Shown: positions 50,873 through 60,056 of the stretch, piece by piece | Layout: every line of letters begins with the position of its first letter | Position numbering within the stretch: the first letter of the stretch is position 1 | The notes under the pieces: generated by a model | What the model was told of the DNA's origin: nothing | What the model saw: the letters and a program-made list of their open reading frames with translations, nothing else | Databases searched by the model: none | Assembly (NCBI GenBank): GCA_905234645.1 | Contig: CAJOIS010000007.1 | Location: forward strand, 1-63,559 | Length of the DNA: 63,559 nt | Origin: an uncultured Bacteroidales bacterium | GTDB taxonomy: Bacteria; Bacteroidota; Bacteroidia; Bacteroidales; F082 | Direction of reading: 5' to 3' | Translations under genes and position numbers: made by a program

Positions 50873-50883
50873 TATTATGGTAT

Positions 50884-51771
50884 TTATTGTTGATCGTTAT
50901 TGTATAAAGTTGGAGAACCCACATAGACTTCAAATGCACGGTCTCGTTTCGCTTTTTCGTAAATGGCCGCCCTCATCCTTTCGATCAGGGCTTGCTTGCG
51001 TTGGGCCAGGATGACGCTCTTGATGTTGTCGTGCACCATGTCCAAAGGCGAGGTGCTTTCTTCAAGCAGGTATTCCACAAAACGCACCATATAAGTGTAT
51101 TCGTTCATGTCGAAGCAGACGAACTGTTTCTTTTTCAGGAAGCTCTCTGCGTTCAATATTTCAATCGGGACAATGTTGGTCAGCTCATCGAGGCGCATCC
51201 AATGGTCCACGTCGAGATAGCTCTTGACGGCGTAGTAAGAGGCCAGCACGTCGATGTTTTGTAGCAGGAGCGTGTCACGGTCGCTCAGCAGCTTTTGGAA
51301 AGTGGCTTTCTGTTTGCTGTCCTCATCGAGGATGACATAAGCCACACGTACCATGGTGTTACGGAGTTGGAAATCCTCTTTGTTTTGTTCGTAGTATTCG
51401 GCGATCTCGTCTTCGCTGACGACGGTGTCTAGCTTTTGGTCGATGAGTTGGCTTTCGTAGGCATAGATGACAAGCGAGTTTCGGTATTCGTCCAGCTGTT
51501 TTTTGAGGTCGAGTTCCTCTTTGTCGAGGTTGTTCTCGGCCTGATGGATGAGCACTTGCCTTCTGACCCATGAGTCAATGAAGGTGCTGGTGCATTGGAT
51601 GCTGTCCATGATGGAAGCCCCTTCGGGCACGATGCCTTTCAGATCCGACTCATAGAGGTACTTGCCGTAGCACTCGGCCACCACCACTTCCTTTGAGTTT
51701 TTTTGGAAGTAGTCGCAGCTCGTGAGCAGCAGGAGGAAAGCGATACCGATAAGAACGCCTGTTTTCTTCAT
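50884..51771 (-). CDS. Lipoprotein with SurA/PpiC-type N-domain
   Basis: 295 residues from MKKTGVLIGIAFLLLLTSC (C19 lipobox). The start at 51771 makes an ATGA overlap with the upstream isomerase gene; the longer reading frame would begin inside that gene. VVVAECYGKYLYESDLKGIVPE resembles the first helix and strand of SurA/PpiC chaperone domains, and the helical rest has no parvulin core (no HILL/GGDLG motifs). I infer a chaperone subunit without isomerase activity. Flanked on both sides by true parvulin proteins. Confidence 0.8.
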   Translation of the reverse strand: MKKTGVLIGIAFLLLLTSCDYFQKNSKEVVVAECYGKYLYESDLKGIVPEGASIMDSIQCTSTFIDSWVRRQVLIHQAENNLDKEELDLKKQLDEYRNSLVIYAYESQLIDQKLDTVVSEDEIAEYYEQNKEDFQLRNTMVRVAYVILDEDSKQKATFQKLLSDRDTLLLQNIDVLASYYAVKSYLDVDHWMRLDELTNIVPIEILNAESFLKKKQFVCFDMNEYTYMVRFVEYLLEESTSPLDMVHDNIKSVILAQRKQALIERMRAAIYEKAKRDRAFEVYVGSPTLYNNDQQ

Positions 51772-53789
51772 TGATACATTTTTCTGACCTTTTCCAGCAC
51801 TTTCTCGTTGATCTTCACGGGATAGCGTTCCTTCAGCGATTGTACCCATTGTTGCTCAAGCTCCACCTGATAGTCGGAAGTGACGAGGCCACGGGCTTCT
51901 TTGAGGGTCTTGGGCTCGGGATCGCGCAGTTCCCTGATGATGACGATGTTGGTCGACTGGTCGACAGTGGAGGCGATTTCGTTTCTCACGCCCACCTTCC
52001 ATTCGGTTTGGTCGACATATTGGTTGTCGCCTCTTTGGTAGTATCCTTTACGTACGAAAGCATAACCTATGGAGTCGTTTCGGATGGCGTTTTTCAGACT
52101 GTCGAGTTCAATGCCGCTATTGAGCAGGGCTTGTACCTTGGGCAGTGATTCTTGACGTGTCACCGTGACGATGGTGGCATAGACGCGTTCGCCCCACATG
52201 TATTTGGAGGCATTACGCTCGTGGAATTCTTGCAAACCAACGGTGTCTTTCACGGCTTTGTCCCACACCTCGCGATCCATGAGGTCGAAGAGCAGGATGC
52301 CATCTCTGTATTCCTGTACCAAAGCCTTAAAGTCAGGGTATTTGTCTTCAAGGTGGGCATCGGCATAATTCATGGCGACTTCGTTGGAGAAGTTCTCGTA
52401 CAGCTGGTAAGCATAGGTGGCAGGAGTGACATAACGCTGTGGCGACATGTTATCCTTGATGTATGTCACGAAGTCGCTGACTTTGGTGGGGTTTCCGTCT
52501 AAGCTGAACAGGGTGGCACCCATGTTGACATTGGCGGCAGGTTCATAGTTGGCGCTAAGGATAGTGCTGTCGACGGAGGCTATGAAAGTTTCCAGGTTCT
52601 TGTCGTTTTGCTTGAAGTGGTATTCGCTCTTCACTTGTTTGAGGACCACCTCTTCCGACTTCTTGGAGCGCATGTCCTTCTCAATGCGTTCGGTCAAGCC
52701 TTTTCTTTCTTGTTCAAGAGTACCCACACCAGAATAATCCAACAGCTTGATGATATGGTAACCGTACATGGTACGGATGGGCTTGGCAATTTGTCCTTTC
52801 TCCAGAGACTTACATGCTTCGATGAACTCGGGGACGATGCGGCTAACCGAGAAGGTGCTCAATGCACCGTTACGGGCGACAGTGCCTTTGTCATCGGTGT
52901 ATTGTTTCACCATCTCATTCCAGTTTTTACCGTCTTTAGCCATCAGTTCCTTGTAGATGTTGTCGGCTTTCATCCTCATGGCGGCCTCGTCTTCTTCGGA
53001 AGCATCGGCAGGCAATTGCAAGAAGATATGTGCAGCTTGGATGGAGCCCAAAGCATCTGAAACGCTAGTCACCTTGATGAGGTGGTAGCCGAAGTCACTG
53101 CGCACGGGCATGGAGATTTCACCTTCCTTAGTGTTATAGGCTCCTGTTTCGAAGGGATACACCATGTCGAACACGGAGAAATAGCCGAGATCGCCGTGGT
53201 TGCCTGGGCGGGCGGGGTTTTGGTCGGTGGCTTTCATGCCTTTGGCAGAAGGATCTTCGGAATATTGGTCGGCAAGGGCGGCAAAGTCTGCATTCTTAGC
53301 CAAAGCCTTCTTGCGGATCTCCATGGCTTTGTTGTATGCCTTCAGCGTATCGGAGGGCAAGGCGTTCTTGTCGCAGCGGATGAGGATGTGTGATGCGCGG
53401 ATGTCCTTCAGCTTGCGCTGGTAGGCTTCCTGGACGAGGTCCTCGGTGATGTCGTCGCTGCTCATGAAGGGCTTGGCCAGTTGTTTGCGGTAGCCTGCCA
53501 ATTCCTTCTGGAACTTGGCGCTGGTGTCGAGTTGAAGGCGTTCAGCCTCCATCACTTTCATGCGGAAGGTCGTGAAGAGGTCGAGGTATTCGTCGACGGA
53601 CTTCTTCTCGATGACATCGCTCTTGAGGTTGTTCTTATAGTACACATCGCAGAACTCTTTCACGGTGATATCTTGGTCGCCAATGGTCATCAGCACCTGC
53701 TTGTCGATTTTAGACTGGGCATTGGCAAAAAAGGCTGGCATGATGAATGATGCCAACACAAACATTTTCAAAAAACTAGTTCTTTTCAT
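51768..53789 (-). CDS. Periplasmic peptidyl-prolyl isomerase with two parvulin domains
   Basis: 673 residues with signal peptide (about 1-24, FANAQ). The first parvulin domain covers about 130-240 (IRASHILIRCDKNALPSD ... GDLGYFSVFDMVYPFE ... FGYHLIKVTSV), the second about 245-355 (IQAAHIFLQLP ... GALSTFSVSRIVPEFIEA ... YGYHIIKLL). A long helical C-terminal half follows (to 673). It works as a SurA/PrsA-like foldase in the periplasm. First gene of the three-gene foldase set; a short unknown gene and guaB are upstream on the same strand. Confidence 0.93.
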   Translation of the reverse strand: MKRTSFLKMFVLASFIMPAFFANAQSKIDKQVLMTIGDQDITVKEFCDVYYKNNLKSDVIEKKSVDEYLDLFTTFRMKVMEAERLQLDTSAKFQKELAGYRKQLAKPFMSSDDITEDLVQEAYQRKLKDIRASHILIRCDKNALPSDTLKAYNKAMEIRKKALAKNADFAALADQYSEDPSAKGMKATDQNPARPGNHGDLGYFSVFDMVYPFETGAYNTKEGEISMPVRSDFGYHLIKVTSVSDALGSIQAAHIFLQLPADASEEDEAAMRMKADNIYKELMAKDGKNWNEMVKQYTDDKGTVARNGALSTFSVSRIVPEFIEACKSLEKGQIAKPIRTMYGYHIIKLLDYSGVGTLEQERKGLTERIEKDMRSKKSEEVVLKQVKSEYHFKQNDKNLETFIASVDSTILSANYEPAANVNMGATLFSLDGNPTKVSDFVTYIKDNMSPQRYVTPATYAYQLYENFSNEVAMNYADAHLEDKYPDFKALVQEYRDGILLFDLMDREVWDKAVKDTVGLQEFHERNASKYMWGERVYATIVTVTRQESLPKVQALLNSGIELDSLKNAIRNDSIGYAFVRKGYYQRGDNQYVDQTEWKVGVRNEIASTVDQSTNIVIIRELRDPEPKTLKEARGLVTSDYQVELEQQWVQSLKERYPVKINEKVLEKVRKMYQ

Positions 53790-53840
53790 TTCTGATATTC
53801 CTTGTTTTCTAATTGTTTCAATAACGTGTTTTGTCGCTTA

Positions 53841-54248
53841 TTATTTCAATCCGCCTTCCACTTCCAGGCCTTCGCTGAGCACATGCAGGTCGCTGATGTT
53901 GACCTTCTCGAAGACAGCTTTCACTTGTTCGATCTGGTCGAGATGGAGCAGCAAATAGCTGTCGGGTTGTTTCTCGATGAGGTTTGCCGGGATCTTGCCT
54001 TTCAGCAGGCCGAGCACCGTGTTGAGCATGGTGTCGGAACCGAAGCCGGCATCAAGTTGAAGCAACAGGTCGCTACCTTTCAGCTCCTTGATGATCAAGT
54101 TGGCAGAGATGTCTTTCTTGATGAAACCCAAGTTGAGTGGGTAGGTCACGCGCACCGTCTTTGGGTCTACGTAGGAGAAAGAAATGGCTTGACTGGCTTT
54201 TTCTGTTATCAGGTTCTGCAGCTCGGAAAAGGAGATAGAGGCTTTCAT
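53841..54248 (-). CDS. Conserved hypothetical protein of 135 residues
   Basis: No signal peptide. MKASISFSELQNLITEKASQ suggests a helix, then strands FSYVDPKTVRVTYPLNLGF and DLLLQLDAGFGS. It ends with a short helix and ISDLHVLSEGLEVEGGLK. The two-layer alpha/beta pattern hints at a lipid- or polymer-binding fold, but I recognise no family. It starts one base after the guaB stop on the same strand, so it is co-transcribed with guaB, and lies 51 bp from the foldase genes. Confidence 0.7.
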   Translation of the reverse strand: MKASISFSELQNLITEKASQAISFSYVDPKTVRVTYPLNLGFIKKDISANLIIKELKGSDLLLQLDAGFGSDTMLNTVLGLLKGKIPANLIEKQPDSYLLLHLDQIEQVKAVFEKVNISDLHVLSEGLEVEGGLK

Positions 54249-54249
54249 G

Positions 54250-55734
<1,485 letters not shown>

Positions 55735-55746
55735 TTAATTAATCTG

Positions 55747-55754
55747 CAAAGATA
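55747..55754 (-). promoter_or_regulatory. Probable -7 box for guaB
   Basis: Minus-strand TATCTTTG followed by CAG, 25 bp upstream of the guaB ATG. No good TTG at 19-21 nt. Confidence 0.5.
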
Positions 55755-55838
55755 CGAAAAAATTCAGTTGGTGGGGCGTTTTAGGGTGAAAAAAGGCATA
55801 ATGAGGCGAAAAACCGCGAAAAATCGCCATCAGATGGT

Positions 55839-56900
55839 TTATTCGTAATGCCGAATTCTCACCTCAATTCCGTCGTTTTCCAGCATGGCAGGGATGCCAC
55901 TCACATCTGTCTGGCCATAATGATAGGGGAATAATACTTTAGGCTTCACCATCCTAGCCGCATTGACGAGTTGTTCAACGGTCATCGTGTAGGGTTGGTT
56001 GCAGGGGAGGAAGGCAATGTCGATGTCCTTGATGTCGGCCATTTCGGGGATGTCTTCAGTGTCGCCGGCGATGTAGATTCTCAGCCCGTCGAGAGTGAGG
56101 ATGAAGCCGTTGTCACGCCCTTTTGGGTGGAACTGTGTGTGCCCTTCGGAAGTGTTGTAGGCTGGCACGGCTTCAACGAGGATGTCGTCTGCGAGTAGCA
56201 GCGTGTCTCCGTTGGCCATCACTTGGCCGTAACCAAGCGTTTCGGCGCATGTTTGGTTCGTAATCAGTTTGGTGTTGTCGCCAGTGAGTTGCTTGATGGC
56301 CGCAGTGTCAAGGTGGTCGAAGTGCTCATGTGTCACGAAGATGTAGTCCGCTTGGGGCATGGAGGCATAGGCTATGGTCTTGTCGCCCAATTTCATCACA
56401 GGGTCAATTTGGATTTCCTTGCCGTCGTATTCGATGCGCATGGAGGCGTGTACCAAGGTGTGAATGGTGACGTTTTTGCCGCTTTTTGTGGTGAAGGTGT
56501 CTGTTTCATAGGTGTCTGTTTCGGTTTCGACAGGCTTTCCGGCCTCTTTCCAGGCCAAGATACCGCCTTTCAGGTTCACCACCGTGTAGCCTTCTTTGGT
56601 CAGCTTGTTGGCGGCCAAGACCGAACGCACTCCGCTACGGCAATACACGGCAATCGTCTTGTCGGTGGGGAGGGAGACTTTCGCTTTTTCCAAAAAAATG
56701 TTTTGTTTTACGTCGATGTTTAGGGCATTCGCGATGTGTCCTTCGTTGAATTCATTTTCAGTCCTAACGTCGAGCAGGACCACGTTGGAATCGGTGGTGC
56801 GTTCGGCGAAGGTATTCACGTCGGCGTTCTCGAAATTCTGTTGGCCGCATGCAGTGGCCAGTCCTAAAAGGGCCAATAGGCTGGTGAAGAGATGTTTCAT
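55839..56900 (-). CDS. Rhodanese/metallo-beta-lactamase fusion lipoprotein
   Basis: 353 residues from MKHLFTSLLALLGLATACGQ (C18 lipobox). The rhodanese domain spans about 24-125 with VYCRSGVRS holding the active cysteine. The metallo-beta-lactamase domain spans about 140-353 with VTHEHFDHLD (HxHxDH), AGDTEDIPEMADI and FPYHYGQTDV. It resembles UPF0173-type hydrolases. The fusion of a sulfur-transfer domain with a hydrolase in a periplasm-anchored protein suggests persulfide or thioester chemistry, but the substrate is unknown. The longer upstream start is inside the tmRNA gene and is rejected. Confidence 0.87.
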   Translation of the reverse strand: MKHLFTSLLALLGLATACGQQNFENADVNTFAERTTDSNVVLLDVRTENEFNEGHIANALNIDVKQNIFLEKAKVSLPTDKTIAVYCRSGVRSVLAANKLTKEGYTVVNLKGGILAWKEAGKPVETETDTYETDTFTTKSGKNVTIHTLVHASMRIEYDGKEIQIDPVMKLGDKTIAYASMPQADYIFVTHEHFDHLDTAAIKQLTGDNTKLITNQTCAETLGYGQVMANGDTLLLADDILVEAVPAYNTSEGHTQFHPKGRDNGFILTLDGLRIYIAGDTEDIPEMADIKDIDIAFLPCNQPYTMTVEQLVNAARMVKPKVLFPYHYGQTDVSGIPAMLENDGIEVRIRHYE

Positions 56901-56951
56901 GGTGCTTGTGTTTTGAGGCAGTAAAGATAGGAAAAAGTTCAAAAATGGGCA

Positions 56952-56980
56952 CAAAAAAGGCCGTCGAAATGCTCGACGGC
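56952..56980 (-). terminator. Terminator of the tmRNA gene
   Basis: Stem GCCGTCGA / TCGACGGC (56960-56967, 56973-56980), loop AATGC. On the minus strand it is followed by CTTTTTTG. It lies 11 nt after the tmRNA 3' end. Confidence 0.88.
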
Positions 56981-56991
56981 TTATTTCCGTT

Positions 56992-57370
56992 TGGTGGAGA
57001 TGGAGGGAGTCGAACCCTCGTCCAAACAAGGAACCCCCAGGCTTTCTACATGCTTATTCCGCTGTTGGTTTTCGTGCCGCGCAAGGGAACGAACGCCCTA
57101 AACGCGACCTTATCTCCTAAGTTTCGCCCTGCCGTCAGAGCGCCGACAAGACTATCCCGAAATTGATTAGCACCTCGTTCTCAGGCCGGAATCAGGAATC
57201 TCCACCTGCGAGATGTTTCGTCCACCCACCTTGTGAGCGGATTAAGCCAGGCAGCGAAAGCGTAGTTATTCTCGCCAATTATTCTTTTGCAGTCAAGATT
57301 AACGAGCGTCACTGCGAGGCTCGGCATGCTTACATGACAATTCGTCTTGCTGTCAAAACCATACATCCCC
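56992..57370 (-). ncRNA. ssrA: tmRNA (SsrA)
   Basis: A 379-nt RNA. The 5' GGGGATG pairs with CATCTCC near the 3' end, and the gene encodes ACCA. The T-arm GGGTTCGACTCCC and the GACAGCAAGACG 5' region fit the tRNA-like domain. GCATGTAAGCATGCCGAG and GCATGTAGAAAGC are further conserved parts. The tag frame starts at GGC 57276-57274: G-E-N-N-Y-A-F-A-A, close to the Bacteroidota GENNYALAA tag. Oddly the next codon, at 57249-57247, is TGG, not a stop; reading continues 22 more residues (WLNPLTRWVDETSRRW...) to TGA at 57183-57181. The hairpin that I recall between tag and pseudoknot 2 in Porphyromonas/Bacteroides also seems missing. Confidence 0.95.
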
Positions 57371-57379
57371 TTGGGGCGG

Positions 57380-57410
57380 CAAAAATACAGCTATTTTCAT
57401 TACCCCGCAA
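57380..57410 (-). promoter_or_regulatory. Promoter of the tmRNA gene
   Basis: Minus strand: TTG at 57410-57408 and TATTTTTG at 57387-57380, exactly 20 nt apart, with the tmRNA 5' end 9 nt further at 57370. A textbook Bacteroidota promoter, so the gene looks expressed. Confidence 0.8.
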
Positions 57411-57431
57411 GGGGTAGGAGAAAAAAACTAA

Positions 57432-57515
57432 GGTCCCTGAGCTTGTCGAAGGGCCAACTGAGTGAACCGGCGTTTAACTTCGTTGAATCTTCGATTTCGA
57501 CAGGCTCAACGACCT
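57432..57515. repeat. CCCTGAGCTTGTCGAAGGG and TTTCGACAGGCTCAACGACC elements
   Basis: Two oppositely facing units of one dispersed family: GGTCCCTGAGCTTGTCGAAG (57432-57451) and TTTCGACAGGCTCAACGACC (57495-57514). They lie between the tmRNA promoter and the end of the response-regulator gene. Copies at 44614 and inside the GH2 gene at 10397. Confidence 0.8.
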
Positions 57516-57517
57516 AA

Positions 57518-58660
57518 CTATTTCAGTGGGTTTCCAAACCGTACCACGTCGTCCTTGGTGATGGCATTGCCGCAAAGGATGATGAGACGTTCCACGATGT
57601 TGTGCAGTTCGCGGATGTTGCCTGTCCACTGGAACTGCTTTAGCTCCTCCATAGCTTCGGGCTCGACCATGTCAGCAGCGATGATGTCGACAAAGTTCTC
57701 CACTAACAGTGGGATGTCGTCCTTTCGCTCACGCAACGGAGGCACTTGGATGACGATGACGCTCAGGCGGTGGTAGAGGTCTTCACGGAAGTTGCCTTTC
57801 TCTATCTCGTTCTTCAGGTTCTTGTTAGTGGCCGCCAAAATCCTCACGTTTACAGGGATCTCCTTTTCGCCACCTACACGCACGATCTTGTTTTCCTGCA
57901 AGGCCCTCAACACCTTGGCTTGGGCAGAGAGGCTCATGTCGCCGATCTCGTCCAGGAAGAGCGTGCCGCCATCGGCCAACTCGAAATCGCCTTTTTTCTG
58001 CTTGATGGCAGAAGTGAAAGAGCCTTTTTCGTGTCCAAACAACTGGCTTTCAATTAATTCCGATGGTATAGCGGCGCAATTTACTTCTATGAAAGGACCT
58101 CCGCTCCTGGTGCTGAGTTCATGCAATTGCCTTGCCACGAGTTCCTTGCCCGTGCCGTTCTCACCGGTGATGAGCACGCGTGCGTTGGTGGGCGCCACTT
58201 TTGCAATCATTTCCTTTACATCAAGCATCGGAGCTGACTCGCCAATCATCTGGTTTTGGATCTTCACGGCTTTTTTGAGCACCTTGTTCTCCGTAGTCAA
58301 GGTCTTTTTGTCTAAGGCATTGCGCAAGGTGATGAGCAAGCGGTTCAGGTCGGGCGGCTTGGGGATGAAGTCGAAGGCACCTTTCTTGATAGCTTCCACG
58401 GCGGTCTCTATGGTGCCGTGGCCCGAGAGCATGATGACGGGCACGTCCGACTCTTTTCTTATGGCTTCAAGGGTCTCAATGCCATCCATTTCCGGCATCT
58501 TGATGTCGCAGAAGATAGCGTCATAATCTTGATCCTTGATATGTTGTAGGGCTTCCATGCCAGAGCAGGCATCGTCCACTTGATAGTTTTCGTTTTCGAG
58601 GATGTCGCGTAGCACACGACGGATGGGAGCCTCGTCGTCGATGATGAGTATCTTGGTCAT
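57518..58660 (-). CDS. Sigma-54-type response regulator lacking a DNA-binding domain
   Basis: 380 residues from MTKILIIDDEAPIRRVLRDI. The receiver domain (about 1-120) has phospho-acceptor D53 in FCDIKMPEMDG and the conserved K in PKPPD. The AAA+ domain (about 140-370) has GENGTGKELVA (Walker A) and GGTLFLDEIGDM (Walker B). The sigma-54 contact loop reads GSFTSA instead of GAFTGA. Sensor II is WTGNIRELHNIVERLIIL. The protein stops at DDVVRFGNPLK, so no Fis-type HTH is present, unlike NtrC. It could act from solution or via partners. The histidine kinase is not in the window. Confidence 0.9.
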   Translation of the reverse strand: MTKILIIDDEAPIRRVLRDILENENYQVDDACSGMEALQHIKDQDYDAIFCDIKMPEMDGIETLEAIRKESDVPVIMLSGHGTIETAVEAIKKGAFDFIPKPPDLNRLLITLRNALDKKTLTTENKVLKKAVKIQNQMIGESAPMLDVKEMIAKVAPTNARVLITGENGTGKELVARQLHELSTRSGGPFIEVNCAAIPSELIESQLFGHEKGSFTSAIKQKKGDFELADGGTLFLDEIGDMSLSAQAKVLRALQENKIVRVGGEKEIPVNVRILAATNKNLKNEIEKGNFREDLYHRLSVIVIQVPPLRERKDDIPLLVENFVDIIAADMVEPEAMEELKQFQWTGNIRELHNIVERLIILCGNAITKDDVVRFGNPLK

Positions 58661-58676
58661 CTTTCTTATTTTTGTG

Positions 58677-58684
58677 CAAAGATA
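58677..58684 (-). promoter_or_regulatory. Probable -7 box for the response regulator
   Basis: Minus-strand TATCTTTG followed by CAC, 17 bp upstream of the ATG. It also shows that upstream in-frame starts (up to 59272, overlapping the next gene) are not used. Confidence 0.5.
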
Positions 58685-58696
58685 ATGGAATTTTGA

Positions 58697-58729
58697 ATGC
58701 GGAATACGGAATGCAGAATGATGAATGTG
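58697..58729. repeat. GCGGAATACGGAATGCAGAATG repeat
   Basis: Four near-copies of GCGGAATR / GCAGAATG in tandem (58698-58729) between the divergent response regulator and the formylglycine-enzyme-like gene. Same unit as at 27788-27802. Confidence 0.6.
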
Positions 58730-58738
58730 GTTTTTTCT

Positions 58739-58746
58739 TATTTTTG
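58739..58746 (+). promoter_or_regulatory. Probable -7 box for the formylglycine-enzyme-like gene
   Basis: TATTTTTG followed by TGG, 19 bp before the ATG at 58766. Confidence 0.5.
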
Positions 58747-58765
58747 TGGACCAAATAACATAACG

Positions 58766-59620
58766 ATGAAGACTTTTCTCTTTTGGTTGAGCATGTTTCT
58801 GCTTGTTCCTTTTTCGGTTTTGGCACAAGATACGCTGCCAGCTCCTTCGTCCTATCGCGTCAACAAGGTGACTTTCAATATGGTGTGTGTTGAGCAAGGC
58901 GGCTTTTGGATGGGAGCGCAACACATGGACACGGCTGAGTTCAACTATGACCGTTACTCGCAAACGGACGAGCTGCCTGTACATTATGTGAAGATCAATG
59001 AGGATTTCTATATCGGCCAGACTGAGGTGACGCAGAAGCTTTGGGTGGCTGTGATGGGTTACAATCCCAGCGTGAAGAAGTGCCCCAAACGTCCCGTGAC
59101 CAATGTCAATTACTACGAGGTGCAGGAGTTTCTGAGACGCCTCGACAGCATCACCGGGATGGAGTTCCGCCTGCCTACAGAAGAGGAGTGGGAATATGCG
59201 GCTCGGGGTGGCATACATTCGCGAGGCTTTGTCTACAGCGGCGGCAAGGACGTCGACCGCGTGGCCTGGCATAATGGCAACACTGGGAAAGTCAAAAAAG
59301 TCAAGAAACGTCTTCCTAACGAGCTGGGCATCTACGATATGTCAGGCAACGTGTGGGAATGGTGTTCTTCCCGATATCGCTATTTCGACAATGAACGCAA
59401 TGCCACGCTTGGCAAGGACGGACAGATGTATTGTATTCGTGGCGGGGCATGGCAGTTGCCCAAGACGTCGTGCCGAGTGGCATGGCGAGGCAAGCGCTTG
59501 CCCGACCTGAAGAATTCCTTCGGTGGATTCAGGCTATGTCTTGACGCAAAGTATGTGAAAGAGGAAGCTCCGGAAGGGGAGATTCTGATGAAAGAAGGCG
59601 AAGGGGAGGAGAAGGATTGA
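58766..59620 (+). CDS. Formylglycine-generating-enzyme (SUMF1) family protein, exported
   Basis: 284 residues from MKTFLFWLSMFLLVPFSVLA (signal peptide). FNMVCVEQGGFWMGAQHMDT, FYIGQTEVTQKLWVAVMGYNPS, RLPTEEEWEYAARGG, LPNELGIYDMSGNVWEWCSSRY, IRGGAWQLPKTSCRVAWRGKR and SFGGFRLCLD follow the SUMF1/FGE fold in order. The copper-ligand cysteine pair of genuine FGEs is not clearly matched, so it may be a structural or ligand-binding relative, as with many Bacteroidota members (GldJ/GldK-type). Convergent with the retropepsin-like gene, 4 bp apart. Confidence 0.85.
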   Translation: MKTFLFWLSMFLLVPFSVLAQDTLPAPSSYRVNKVTFNMVCVEQGGFWMGAQHMDTAEFNYDRYSQTDELPVHYVKINEDFYIGQTEVTQKLWVAVMGYNPSVKKCPKRPVTNVNYYEVQEFLRRLDSITGMEFRLPTEEEWEYAARGGIHSRGFVYSGGKDVDRVAWHNGNTGKVKKVKKRLPNELGIYDMSGNVWEWCSSRYRYFDNERNATLGKDGQMYCIRGGAWQLPKTSCRVAWRGKRLPDLKNSFGGFRLCLDAKYVKEEAPEGEILMKEGEGEEKD

Positions 59621-59624
59621 TCCC

Positions 59625-60056
59625 CTATGGCGTCAGCCGTAGCTTTTTGTTCTTGTAGTTGATTATTGCTTTGTGGCGTCTTAACAAGTCGCCGCCAATG
59701 ATGCCGTCGATGTGGGGCAGACCTAGCTTGTCGTACATCTCGTGGATGTTCTCCAAGTCCAAAGCAACGGCTTCGTAATCATGGATTTCCATGTCTCCTA
59801 AAGAAAATACATCGATGCGGAAAGTGGCGCTCTCCAGGTCGGAGCTGCCCACGCCAGCCGTCAGCCCTTCTTTTTTCTCGAATTGAAGATTGTCGATGAA
59901 AGAGGAGATGGTCTTGGGATCAAACACGGAGCGTGAGGCGCCTGTGTCTATCAAAAAGTTGGCTTCCTTACCATGAATCAAGCCTTTGACCATGATATGG
60001 AAGCCTTCTCCTTCAACATCAAGCAGTTGTATGGGAATCTCTATGTAGCGATGCAT
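59625..60056 (-). CDS. Retropepsin-like aspartic protease
   Basis: 143 residues from MHRYIEIPIQLLDVEGEGF. NFLIDTGASRSVFD with D37 in DTGAS is the aspartic-protease flap motif, and IDGIIGGDLLRRHKAIINY is the second half-site of the retropepsin fold, so the active enzyme is probably a dimer. No signal peptide: cytosolic. The ATG overlaps the stop of the LOG-family gene (TAATG), which couples their translation. The substrate is unknown. Confidence 0.85.
   Translation of the reverse strand: MHRYIEIPIQLLDVEGEGFHIMVKGLIHGKEANFLIDTGASRSVFDPKTISSFIDNLQFEKKEGLTAGVGSSDLESATFRIDVFSLGDMEIHDYEAVALDLENIHEMYDKLGLPHIDGIIGGDLLRRHKAIINYKNKKLRLTP

Noticed and set aside
57181..57366. A 61-codon minus-strand small protein containing GENNYAFAAW
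   Set aside because: This is the tmRNA itself; the frame from its ATG is not initiated, only the tag part is meaningful.
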